A stretch of DNA of 64,000 bases from positions 54,156-118,155 of the forward strand of contig JAAXWC010000003.1 in assembly GCA_013335175.1 (NCBI GenBank), in the 5' to 3' direction. The translations under genes and the position numbers were made by a program. Shown here one piece after another: positions 43,583 through 51,440 of the stretch. The stretch's first letter is position 1. Every line of letters begins with the position of its first letter. Source of the stretch: Candidatus Roizmanbacteria bacterium. GTDB lineage: Bacteria; Patescibacteriota; Microgenomatia; UBA1406; GWC2-37-13. The notes under the pieces were generated by a model. That model had not been told where the DNA came from and made no database searches. It saw only the letters and a program-made list of their open reading frames with translations.

Positions 43583-46501
43583 ATGAGTGTGCTTCCTCAT
43601 GCCAGTATCATACCCACAATTACCCCTGCTGTTGTTGATCCACAGCGAGTAGCATTGTTGCATTTAATTCAAAATCAATCGTTACCTTTACTTTATCAAC
43701 TCCTTTTATTAGTAATCCTCGAATTCCCGGATCCGTTCCATTGGATTTCGGAAGATGCTCGCTTCAATCTGTATTTCAGTCTTATCAAGGTACCAGCAAT
43801 TATTAATCTTTCTTATCATTTTTCGCCATTTTGGGGCTTTGTTTTTCTTCACGTTTATCCGCTTCTGCTTGTTGCATTGGCCTCAATTTTCATCGGACTT
43901 ATTTTTCAACTTCTTCACGTGATTCGTTATGGAGTAGCGGCCTTCCTTTCGCGCTTTATTCCTGAAAGACCAAAAACACTACTTGAGATTACGTTTCCGG
44001 CAAGTGTCCGTAAATCAGCATATTCTACTGAACAGTTCTTTAATCACCTTCACGCGATTTCTCAGGAAAAACGTAGTCTTACCGAAATCATTATGGACAG
44101 AAAATACACCTATTCTTTCGAAATTGCCTCAATAGGCGAATATGGCATTAAATTCTTTTTAATGATCCCAAATAACGATATATCGATGCTCGAACGAAGT
44201 TTATTGTCTTATGTCCCTGGCATTAAGGTCAAAAAAGTCGATGATTATCTCGTCAAATATCTCTCGACTAAAAGCTCCAATGAGGAAAAGGGAAATTCAC
44301 AAAGTAAGCGAATTATTCTGGAAATGAAGCTGATCGGTCACTTCGCTCTTCCTTTACAAAAACAAAAAATGCTCGATGAATATGATCCTGTTTCATACAT
44401 TGCCGGGAATATGACGCATCTTGAAAACAATGAAATGATAGTTTTTCAGATAGTCACCACACCTGTCCTCGCATCGGTGCATAAACGGCTAATAAAAATA
44501 ATGAAAGAATTGCACAACCGCATTTATCGTGGTGAGCCACTTGGTCAAGTACTGCATACTTCGACTTTCCAGATTATAGTTTCTTTGCCTATCCTATCGA
44601 TTTTTTGGAATATTGCCAGATTTACCGTAAAAACAGCTTTTTTCATACTTCGGTTGTTATTAGATATAACTTTTGCTTTTCTCGATGACTCAAAACGGAA
44701 TGGATCTTCGCAGCCGGAAAACAATACACGTTATACAGGAAACCCTTATGAAGAAGACTTTACCCAATCAATAAAAGAAAAGATCGATCAGGGACTATTT
44801 GAAACTAACATTAGAATTTTGGCAGTAGGTCAAGATGAATTCGAATGTCGATCGCGCCTTGCTGGGCTAGCCTCATCATTTGAATCGTTAAGTTCTCCTT
44901 ATCAAGGGCTTACCCTAAAAAGCTCGTTCAATATTCCCTTTATTCCTGCACTCACATCAGATGTACAACGATTATGGAGCTTTAAAAACAGATCCTTGTC
45001 TCGCGAGACCCCTTTCAATAAAAATCCGATCCTTTCTGTGTCGGAGCTTTCAGATCTTTATCACTTCCCATCCTCTATCTCGTCCCACACTGAAGATCTG
45101 CATAAAACGCATAGCAGCGAACTTCCGGCACCTCTTTCATTAAAGGCAAGTAAATCTCTTGATGTCGTGTTTGGTGAAAACGAGTATGGAAACCGGAAAA
45201 CTCCCATTGGGTTAAACCTCGATGACCGATCACGAAACGTATACCTGCTAGGACAAACCGGATCGGGCAAAACAACCGTCATGTTCCACATGGCAAAAGA
45301 CGATATCCAGAAAGGGAGAGGTGTAGCAGTTATTGATCCTCATGGTGATCTGGCGACAGACCTCCTTTCAACGGTATCCCAAGATCGGATAGACGATCTT
45401 ATCTACTTTAACCCGTTCGACATGAAGTACCCGATTGGCATTAATTTACTAGAGCTCACCCCCGGACTTGATGAAGATAGTATGGAACTCGAAAAGGAAC
45501 TGGTATGCGAAGGAGTGATCACCATATTCCGGCGGGTCTTTTCAAAAGATGAACACACGGACGCTCATCGAATCGAATACATTCTCCGGAACACCATATA
45601 CACTGCCTTTACCGTCAAGGATGCAACATTGTTTACCATCTATGATCTGTTGAATAATCCTGCCTTTCAAAAGCAGGTTATTAAAAATCTCGAAGATGAA
45701 CAACTCTTAAACTTCTGGAAAAACGAGTTCGGGAGAGCTGGGAACTATCAGATTGTAAAGATGGTTTCCGGTGTTACTGCCAAGGTAGGAAGATTCCTGT
45801 TTTCTCCCATTGCCAAACGAATCCTCGAACAGCCGAAATCCACTATTCAGTTTGATGAGATATTAAACGAGGGGAAAATCCTCATTTGTAATCTCGCGGA
45901 AGGGAAACTTTCAGAAGATACCATGCAACTTTTAGGAACAACTATTATTACAAAAATCCATCAGGCAGCATTACGGCGTGCAAAATTAAATCGGGAAATG
46001 CGACGTCCTTTCTATCTTTTTATCGATGAGTTTCAGAACTTTGCCACCCCATCATTCACCCGCATCTTATCAGGTGGGCGTAAATTCGGTCTTCACGCGA
46101 CAATCGCGGAGCAATCAACCTCTCAACAGGAAAACCGTAGCCTCATTAATGTCATTCTCGCCAATGTCGGTACCGTTATCTGTTTCCGCACCGCCAGCCC
46201 CATCGATGAAGAGCTTATGCTTACTCAGTTTTCGCCTCATATTAAAAAGGGTGAAATTGCCAATCTTCCCCGTTACCGCTTTTACATAAAACTATCAGCC
46301 GTTGAACCGGAAGAGCCATTTTCCGGAACCACCCTCGCAGCAAAGGTTGAGTTTGATCATGAGTACATAGATTCTCTCACTCAGGCATCACGGAACAATT
46401 ATGCAATAGCCTACAGAAAACCCGAAAAGCCCAAAAAGACGCCAGGGAAAAAGAAAGATATTGAGCGTAAAATTGATGAGGACGTAGGATCATTAGTTTA
46501 G
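43583..46501 (+). CDS. TraD/TraG-like conjugative coupling ATPase
   Basis: 972 aa from ATG 43583 (a TTG at 43565 is possible). Two membrane helices lie in the first 120 residues. The motor domain has Walker A GQTGSGKTT near 557, VIDPHGDL near 583, Walker B FYLFIDEFQNF near 810 and a C-terminal region typical of type IV coupling proteins (RILSGGRKFGLHATIAEQS). Such hexamers pump DNA during conjugation. Base composition is near that of the host genes. Confidence 0.88.
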   Translation: MSVLPHASIIPTITPAVVDPQRVALLHLIQNQSLPLLYQLLLLVILEFPDPFHWISEDARFNLYFSLIKVPAIINLSYHFSPFWGFVFLHVYPLLLVALASIFIGLIFQLLHVIRYGVAAFLSRFIPERPKTLLEITFPASVRKSAYSTEQFFNHLHAISQEKRSLTEIIMDRKYTYSFEIASIGEYGIKFFLMIPNNDISMLERSLLSYVPGIKVKKVDDYLVKYLSTKSSNEEKGNSQSKRIILEMKLIGHFALPLQKQKMLDEYDPVSYIAGNMTHLENNEMIVFQIVTTPVLASVHKRLIKIMKELHNRIYRGEPLGQVLHTSTFQIIVSLPILSIFWNIARFTVKTAFFILRLLLDITFAFLDDSKRNGSSQPENNTRYTGNPYEEDFTQSIKEKIDQGLFETNIRILAVGQDEFECRSRLAGLASSFESLSSPYQGLTLKSSFNIPFIPALTSDVQRLWSFKNRSLSRETPFNKNPILSVSELSDLYHFPSSISSHTEDLHKTHSSELPAPLSLKASKSLDVVFGENEYGNRKTPIGLNLDDRSRNVYLLGQTGSGKTTVMFHMAKDDIQKGRGVAVIDPHGDLATDLLSTVSQDRIDDLIYFNPFDMKYPIGINLLELTPGLDEDSMELEKELVCEGVITIFRRVFSKDEHTDAHRIEYILRNTIYTAFTVKDATLFTIYDLLNNPAFQKQVIKNLEDEQLLNFWKNEFGRAGNYQIVKMVSGVTAKVGRFLFSPIAKRILEQPKSTIQFDEILNEGKILICNLAEGKLSEDTMQLLGTTIITKIHQAALRRAKLNREMRRPFYLFIDEFQNFATPSFTRILSGGRKFGLHATIAEQSTSQQENRSLINVILANVGTVICFRTASPIDEELMLTQFSPHIKKGEIANLPRYRFYIKLSAVEPEEPFSGTTLAAKVEFDHEYIDSLTQASRNNYAIAYRKPEKPKKTPGKKKDIERKIDEDVGSLV

Positions 46502-46510
46502 CTAATCTTG

Positions 46511-46546
46511 AGTGTAAACACGTTTACACTAAAAATAGCTATTTTT
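46511..46546. promoter_or_regulatory. two abutting perfect palindromes, candidate origin or operator
   Basis: 46511-46530 has 9-base arms AGTGTAAAC and GTTTACACT around AC. 46531-46546, AAAAATAGCTATTTTT, follows without a gap. They lie in the 108-bp space between the coupling ATPase and the replication-relaxation gene; an AT-rich TATATTATATATATG run follows at about 46575-46590. Confidence 0.55.
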
Positions 46547-46609
46547 GAGGTAAGGTATTGAAAAAGAACGACCCATATATTATATATATGCATATTCACT
46601 TTCATACCT

Positions 46610-47398
46610 ATGTCAACTATTATTCGTCAAAATGAACTCTTCACACTCCTATACCGTTTTCGCTTTTTACAAAGACGACATTTCCAATTACTCCTCAATC
46701 ACAAACACGTAAGCCGCATCTATAACTGGTTAAATCAACTAACCCAAGAACACTATCTCAAAAAATTCTTTAACGCTCATACCATCACTGTTTCTGCTTC
46801 CTATTCCCTCAATACCAAAGGGAGAAAATACATCAAAGATCATCTTGATGATCGGGAATTTATGAGCGTTAAAGAACCAGTATTAGATCGGGTATGGCGT
46901 GAATACAAATATTCAGAGCAATTCAGAAACCACTGTCTGTTTATCGCCGATATTTACGTTTCGCTATATGAGCTCGTGCAAAAAACAAAAGCAGTGCTCA
47001 ATTTCCGGACGAAAGTAGAATTACTTTCCATCAAAAACTTTATCTTTCCTGCGCCCGACGCGTTTTTTTCTCTTGAGGAGCAAGACGGAAGCAAAAAATA
47101 TTTTTTCCTCGAGGTGTTTGATCCTTCAACTCCCGAAACACGGGTAACTCGGAGAATAAAACAATATTTTGAATACTGTGATAGACGATACTGGCAGGAT
47201 CGAAGTGAAGGCTCATTTCCTCGGGTTGTCATCGTCCTTCCTGATGTTCGTGCAAAACGCTTCACATATAAACAAATTCAAAGGAAAATAGCCGGACGGG
47301 AAGAGCCAATCTTTTATTTATCAACATGGGAGGAAACACGAACGAAAGGTATGGTGAAGGAAGTTCTACAAAGAGTAGTTGCAAAGGATAGTGATTGA
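46610..47398 (+). CDS. replication-relaxation family protein
   Basis: 262 aa. The N-terminal winged helix (IIRQNELFTLLYRFRFLQRRHFQLLL, with YNWLNQLTQEHYLKKFF) is typical of the replication-relaxation family (Pfam Replic_Relax), found in plasmids and CPR mobile elements. The rest is an alpha/beta domain with FPAPDAFFSLEEQDGSKKYFFLEVFDPSTPE, which resembles a nuclease-type core (D...E). It probably acts at the palindromes upstream. Confidence 0.8.
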   Translation: MSTIIRQNELFTLLYRFRFLQRRHFQLLLNHKHVSRIYNWLNQLTQEHYLKKFFNAHTITVSASYSLNTKGRKYIKDHLDDREFMSVKEPVLDRVWREYKYSEQFRNHCLFIADIYVSLYELVQKTKAVLNFRTKVELLSIKNFIFPAPDAFFSLEEQDGSKKYFFLEVFDPSTPETRVTRRIKQYFEYCDRRYWQDRSEGSFPRVVIVLPDVRAKRFTYKQIQRKIAGREEPIFYLSTWEETRTKGMVKEVLQRVVAKDSD

Positions 47399-47406
47399 GG
47401 GACAAT

Positions 47407-47444
47407 AAAAAAAACGCAAGCAGCCTTGAGTTAAGACTGCCTGC
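47407..47444 (-). terminator. terminator after radC
   Basis: On the minus strand CGCAGGCAG...CTGCTTGCG forms an imperfect 12-bp stem followed by eight T residues (47407-47414). It lies just after the stop of radC (47456). The convergent gene ends at 47398. Confidence 0.7.
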
Positions 47445-47455
47445 GGCGGTAGACT

Positions 47456-47872
47456 CTACATATCTCCGCGACTTCTCAAGCTTTCGTAACTGTCAGCGGT
47501 ATAAATAATATGGTCAAGCACCTGTATCCCTAGGATATTTCCGGCATCCACTAACCGTCTTGTCATCTGGATATCTTCTGATGATGGTTCGGTAACGCCT
47601 GACGGGTGATTGTGAGCTACAACGATACTGCATGAATGCTCTTTTATCGCCCGGGTAAACACTTCCCGAGGATGAACAAGGCTTGCATTGAGCGTGCCTA
47701 CTGAGATTAGCTCCAGCGATTTTACCGTGTTTCGGGTCGTGAGGTGAATGACCCAGAAGTGTTCTTTCTCACGGTCTATCACGTCAACTTTCTTCCACAC
47801 CTGCTGCAAGACTTCGTACATCTCACTCGGATTGCTAACAGGACTAGTTTTGTCTTTGATCTTGAATTTCAT
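47456..47872 (-). CDS. radC: RadC-like JAB-domain protein
   Basis: 138 aa from ATG 47872. HNHPSGVTEPSSED carries the two His and the Asp of the JAMM zinc motif. The helix-hairpin-helix domain of full RadC is absent, leaving the MPN/JAB core as in many plasmid-borne RadC proteins. Role uncertain; often carried on conjugative elements, possibly as an anti-restriction or repair function. Confidence 0.88.
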   Translation of the reverse strand: MKFKIKDKTSPVSNPSEMYEVLQQVWKKVDVIDREKEHFWVIHLTTRNTVKSLELISVGTLNASLVHPREVFTRAIKEHSCSIVVAHNHPSGVTEPSSEDIQMTRRLVDAGNILGIQVLDHIIYTADSYESLRSRGDM

Positions 47873-47910
47873 AACGGTATATAAGTACAATGAATTGGTA
47901 ATAAAAAGTG

Positions 47911-47942
47911 AGAGGGAGCCTATCTTTCGATAAACTCCCTCT
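47911..47942. repeat. hairpin between radC and DUF2958 gene
   Basis: Perfect 8-base arms AGAGGGAG and CTCCCTCT, 16-base loop. No T-run on either side; it could protect or process the radC mRNA. Confidence 0.45.
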
Positions 47943-47949
47943 ACTCCAA

Positions 47950-48276
47950 CTAAAAGACAGTATCGTGAGTACTGTCTTTTTTTGTTAGTCCCGGTATCTC
48001 CGATATTCTCTTCGGAGTAAAGTACCGGTCCCGTTCAATCGGCAATCCCAAGTGCCCGCGTACGTTCAGAAGCTCAGACAAGGAAAAGTATCCCCATTCT
48101 TTCTCAAACCCGTCAACAAGTCCGAAGAACGTGTCTTTTCCGTCAAACTCGGTCGCGTACCACGTCCAGCTTGAATCAGGCGTAAAGAACTTACACCAGA
48201 CAACCGGATCGTTTTCCTGCTCGGACGCGTAGAGTTTCGGCAGCTTCTTCAAGAGTTCAGCAGTCAGTAACTTCAT
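47950..48276 (-). CDS. DUF2958 protein
   Basis: 108 aa. [33 protein letters not shown], then [22 protein letters not shown] and [12 protein letters not shown] match DUF2958, a family common on plasmids and integrative elements; function unknown. The last ten codons lie inside an 11-bp terminator stem. Its start overlaps (ATGA) an upstream 21-codon mini-ORF. Confidence 0.85.
   Translation of the reverse strand: MKLLTAELLKKLPKLYASEQENDPVVWCKFFTPDSSWTWYATEFDGKDTFFGLVDGFEKEWGYFSLSELLNVRGHLGLPIERDRYFTPKRISEIPGLTKKDSTHDTVF
47952..47980 (-). terminator. terminator overlapping the DUF2958 C-terminal codons
   Basis: Perfect 11-base arms AAAAGACAGTA and TACTGTCTTTT around TCGTGAG. On the minus strand the stem is followed by a short T-run; T residues also follow on the plus strand, so it may work both ways. 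Confidence 0.6.
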
Positions 48277-48338
48277 AGGTAGATCACCCCCTTTCGATCA
48301 AGAAAATGAATAAGCTGGGCAGATCTGTTTCTGTCCAT
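48273..48338 (-). CDS. putative 21-codon leader ORF upstream of DUF2958
   Basis: ATG at 48338 opens [20 protein letters not shown] plus one Leu and stops with TGA overlapping the DUF2958 ATG (ATGA). The first 11 bases (ATGGACAGAAA) equal the start of two mini-ORFs on the other strand (48511, 49867). Coupling to DUF2958 is inference. Confidence 0.4.
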   Translation of the reverse strand: MDRNRSAQLIHFLDRKGVIYL

Positions 48339-48353
48339 CGATCAGGGGTATGG

Positions 48354-48460
48354 GGTCATAAAAACTGTGGAACAAATGTCCCACTATGATTTACCTTGAA
48401 GTGAGGCTGTGGGAGGATTTTGTACCTGTCATAAAAATGCTTCTGCATTTTTATACAGGT
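48354..48460. ncRNA. structured intergenic segment, possible RNA or transfer site
   Basis: Two strong foldbacks. 48354-48395 nests TCATA/TATGA and GTGG/CCAC. 48424-48460 has 16-bp arms ACCTGT-ATAAAAATGC and GCATTTTTAT-ACAGGT with one bulged C and a TTCT loop. The segment lies between divergent units in a 230-bp gap without a gene. Strand and function are unknown. Confidence 0.4.
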
Positions 48461-48494
48461 CAAACACCCGCCATTTGAGGAGCAGTTTTTACCC

Positions 48495-48523
48495 CATATA
48501 ATAAGAAAGCATGGACAGAAAAA
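48495..48523 (+). repeat. 29-bp promoter-leader direct repeat, copy 1
   Basis: Begins CATATAATAAGAAAGCATGG and continues ACAGAAAAA. TATAAT (48497-48502) with TTGAGG 16 bases upstream forms a promoter, and ATG (48511) opens the mini-ORF MDRKRCLKHICVM ending at 48552. Copy 2 at 49851-49879 differs at one base. Confidence 0.65.
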
Positions 48524-48581
48524 GGTGCCTAAAACACATTTGTGTTATGTAAGAAATGTTGTTTTTTTACAATTATTATCT

Positions 48582-49001
48582 ATGGAAGATTTTAAAATAT
48601 ATATTTACCTAGGTAAAAGCTTACCTGAAGAATATAAAGATGATATGAGTATGATCATCGAGGACTTAAAATCAGATAGTAAAGGTGAAATAGACAAAAC
48701 TCACCAAGGTGTGAATTTTGAACCAAACAATGAGTTTGTAATAGCAACTAAAAATAATAAAGTCGTTGCATTTTTGAACTTAAGTCGTTCCTCTGTTATG
48801 TGTGTTATTTCCTATATGGCAAGAGCTAATCCTGAAGGTAAAGGAATCCCAAAAAAGCTTATTAAATATATCCAAGATACAAATAAGTATCCGTTTATTT
48901 GTGCAATAATTAGCTCCCTGAAATCTGAGAATGTAAAAGCAATCTTGCAATCGTGCGATTTTATATATGACAAGGGGGTTTATTGTTGGAAAAGGATATA
49001 A
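48582..49001 (+). CDS. GNAT-like acetyltransferase-fold protein
   Basis: 139 aa from MEDFKIYIYLG. The order EFVIATKNNKVVAFLNLSRS (strands 2-3), MARANPEGKGIPKKLIKYIQD (a possible acyl-CoA loop, weak match to the GNAT RxxGxG/A motif), and ENVKAILQSCDFIYDKGVYCW (late helix and strands) suggests a small GNAT. The pyrophosphate loop is imperfect, so activity is uncertain. AT-rich cargo between the two 29-bp repeats. Confidence 0.5.
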   Translation: MEDFKIYIYLGKSLPEEYKDDMSMIIEDLKSDSKGEIDKTHQGVNFEPNNEFVIATKNNKVVAFLNLSRSSVMCVISYMARANPEGKGIPKKLIKYIQDTNKYPFICAIISSLKSENVKAILQSCDFIYDKGVYCWKRI

Positions 49002-49048
49002 TATATACACTATTAAATTAAATGATAATTTTCAATCGTACTATTAGT

Positions 49049-49816
49049 ATGGAAAAACCACTTACTAAATTTATTCCATTCATCATCGTTGCTATTACTT
49101 TTTTAGTTTTGGTATATGGCCTATCAAACTTATTAATTACCAATAATCAAAAAATTACTCAGACTACAAAACATGCGGCAATAAATGAGCTAATAACGCC
49201 AACGCTTAATCCGGAAGAGGAAGTTTCTCAGGAAAGTTTTAATATAATTTCTGGAGAAGCATCCGACTACATATTAACGATCCATAAACAAACCCCTTTT
49301 AGACATTGCCCGAACGTAGTTGATTACTATAACTGGAAAATGGATTTTTATAACAAAAATCCAGAACTTCGCTTCGCAAAATGGACAAATAAGGCTATGG
49401 ATCTAATGAAAAAAGATAATCTTTATTATTGGTCTTGTGGAGTAATTTTTATAAAAATATATTCTGACCAGTTGGGAAAAATGTTATTTCAAAATAGTAA
49501 CTCTGCTCTTAATTATTCTTCTCCCTTAACAGCTCCGTCACAAATTAGGCCAATATCGCCGATAGTAATAGCTCCACCGATTTATATGTTTGCTCCACAA
49601 CAAAACACAACAACTCAATATCAAGCTGTACCTTACCAACATATTTCAGTTTCAGCAGATACTCCAAGCGGGTCAGCCCAAAACTTGTTACAGCGCTTGG
49701 ATGACGATTTGCTTAATATGAATGCAATAAACCACGCAAACGATATTATGCAGATCAAAGAAAAATTCGAAGATAACTTATATAACATAGAACATCACTT
49801 TCCTTTAGGTAAATAG
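49049..49816 (+). CDS. hypothetical membrane-anchored protein
   Basis: 255 aa from MEKPLTKFIPF (an ATG at 49022 adds nine residues). One membrane helix at about 6-28, then an extracytoplasmic region. Four residues around HCPNVVDYYNWK and YWSCGVIFIK include two cysteines that could pair. A Pro/Gln-rich stretch (ALNYSSPLTAPSQIRPISP) separates it from a helical tail. Family unknown. AT-rich; second gene of the cassette between the 29-bp repeats. Confidence 0.6.
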   Translation: MEKPLTKFIPFIIVAITFLVLVYGLSNLLITNNQKITQTTKHAAINELITPTLNPEEEVSQESFNIISGEASDYILTIHKQTPFRHCPNVVDYYNWKMDFYNKNPELRFAKWTNKAMDLMKKDNLYYWSCGVIFIKIYSDQLGKMLFQNSNSALNYSSPLTAPSQIRPISPIVIAPPIYMFAPQQNTTTQYQAVPYQHISVSADTPSGSAQNLLQRLDDDLLNMNAINHANDIMQIKEKFEDNLYNIEHHFPLGK

Positions 49817-49850
49817 AGAAAACATAATTACTAACGCGCATTAATTAGCT

Positions 49851-49879
49851 CATATAATGAGAAAGCATGGACAGAAAAA
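49851..49879 (+). repeat. 29-bp promoter-leader direct repeat, copy 2
   Basis: Begins CATATAATGAGAAAGCATGG and continues ACAGAAAAA. TATAAT (49853-49858) and ATG (49867) opening MDRKTQV, then stop. No plus-strand gene follows; the next gene (49953) runs the other way. Confidence 0.65.
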
Positions 49880-49952
49880 CACAAGTATAAGAAGGTTTTA
49901 CAGAGATTAGGGCATGTTTTTCACGACCTGTAATTACGGTAGTTCATGGTTA

Positions 49953-51440
49953 TCATAGAGGTGTTATTGTAGTTTCATTATTTTCACTCAACCAATACAG
50001 TCCATTACTGATTTTTTTAAATAACTTATTTGTTTCCAAACAAGATATTATATTGGCAGGTTTTGTATTTTTATATTTACTGACATAATCGTATATTTGT
50101 TTCCAATGAAGTGGAAAGCCAGCTTTTTTTATGCATTCAATAATAAGCTGTGGCGTTAATTCTTTTCTGAAACCCCATGAAGTAAGTCCATACGTGCCAA
50201 GAACGCCGCTATGAGCAAATGTTTTGTCTTCAATTAATATTGAATGACCTCTTCTAACATCCAGTTGCCTCTCAGATTTACTAATTAGTTCATTAACTTT
50301 ATTGACTATCTCAGTAAAATGCAAAGGCATTTGCTCATCTTCCAGAACTTTTTTTATTAAAGCAATCCATGCTTTTTTGGAAAAATGCCCGTGTGAGTAG
50401 TGTCTGAAAATTATCTCGGAATCACCGGAGGGCATATCGATTTTATCAATTCGCGGGTCTGCTTTACAATACTTTTGAATAAATTTATTTTTGTTGAAGC
50501 GTTTGTCAGTAATTCTACTCAATAACCTAACCTCGTTTGAAATAGATTGTATGCTAATACCTAAGTCTTCCGTTTGTATGACTGAGTATATCTCTTCAGA
50601 AAGTTTGCTAAGCAGCACTCCATCTATAAGTGGACTATATATCAAAATATCACCGATTTCGTAATTCTGTATCCAACCTAAATCCGATAATAAATCAAGG
50701 ATGGAGCTTCCGTCTTGGTCAATATGTCCAAGAACTTGAGGAACCACTATATCTGCTTCTTCAGATGAAATCAAGCCATCGTTTTTATAGAGTAGCTTTT
50801 CGATAATTTCAATCAACTGTTTTTTTAATGAATTTGCCGGATGATTCATTCTGCCTAAGGCTTTATTTTGAATCTGGCGTATTCTTTCTCTGGTTAATCC
50901 ATAACTTTCGCCTATTTCTTCAAGAGTTTGTCTCTCGCCATTTAACAATCCGTATCTTGTTGATATAATTTTTCTAGCTCTATCATCACCACATCTGCTA
51001 AGTAGCTTGAGAATTAATTGATCGTCAGGTATAACTAATTCTTGATAAGATTTGATTGTATTTACACAAATTGGGTTCTTTTTCCCCACATTATTTAGTT
51101 TTTCTTTTATCAAATGTTGCGTTAGCAACATATATTTAACTGACTTTGATCCTACTGCCCAGATTTTTCGCAATTTATCTTCAGGAGTATCACAAAACTC
51201 TCCAATTGTAGTAATACTACCGTGCTTACGTAAAGCGTTTTCGAGTCTAATGGGTAAACTAAGAAATTCTATTGGATCATTTCGAGTTAATACCTCTGGA
51301 ATGTTTACATTAGTAGGTGATAATATATTTGCAGCTCCAAATTTACTAGGAGAATCACTATCTAATTTAAGTTGAGGAAACAATAATTGATCATTGGTTA
51401 ATTTGGATATCATTTCTTTGAGTTGAACTGTACTTTTCAT
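49953..51440 (-). CDS. alphaCTD-like / sigma-region-4 / HARE-HTH fusion protein
   Basis: 495 aa. Residues 53-115 resemble the RNA polymerase alpha C-terminal helix-hairpin-helix domain. Residues 149-196 are a sigma-70 region 4 HTH (LEEIGESYGLTRERIRQIQ). Residues 355-422 match a HARE-HTH domain (PLHFTEIVNKVNEL to GVLGTYGLTSWGF), and 428-485 may be a second winged helix. HARE-HTH domains are known from the RNA polymerase delta subunit and restriction proteins. It overlaps the MORC-like gene by 50 bases and is last in the operon. Confidence 0.8.
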   Translation of the reverse strand: MKSTVQLKEMISKLTNDQLLFPQLKLDSDSPSKFGAANILSPTNVNIPEVLTRNDPIEFLSLPIRLENALRKHGSITTIGEFCDTPEDKLRKIWAVGSKSVKYMLLTQHLIKEKLNNVGKKNPICVNTIKSYQELVIPDDQLILKLLSRCGDDRARKIISTRYGLLNGERQTLEEIGESYGLTRERIRQIQNKALGRMNHPANSLKKQLIEIIEKLLYKNDGLISSEEADIVVPQVLGHIDQDGSSILDLLSDLGWIQNYEIGDILIYSPLIDGVLLSKLSEEIYSVIQTEDLGISIQSISNEVRLLSRITDKRFNKNKFIQKYCKADPRIDKIDMPSGDSEIIFRHYSHGHFSKKAWIALIKKVLEDEQMPLHFTEIVNKVNELISKSERQLDVRRGHSILIEDKTFAHSGVLGTYGLTSWGFRKELTPQLIIECIKKAGFPLHWKQIYDYVSKYKNTKPANIISCLETNKLFKKISNGLYWLSENNETTITPL

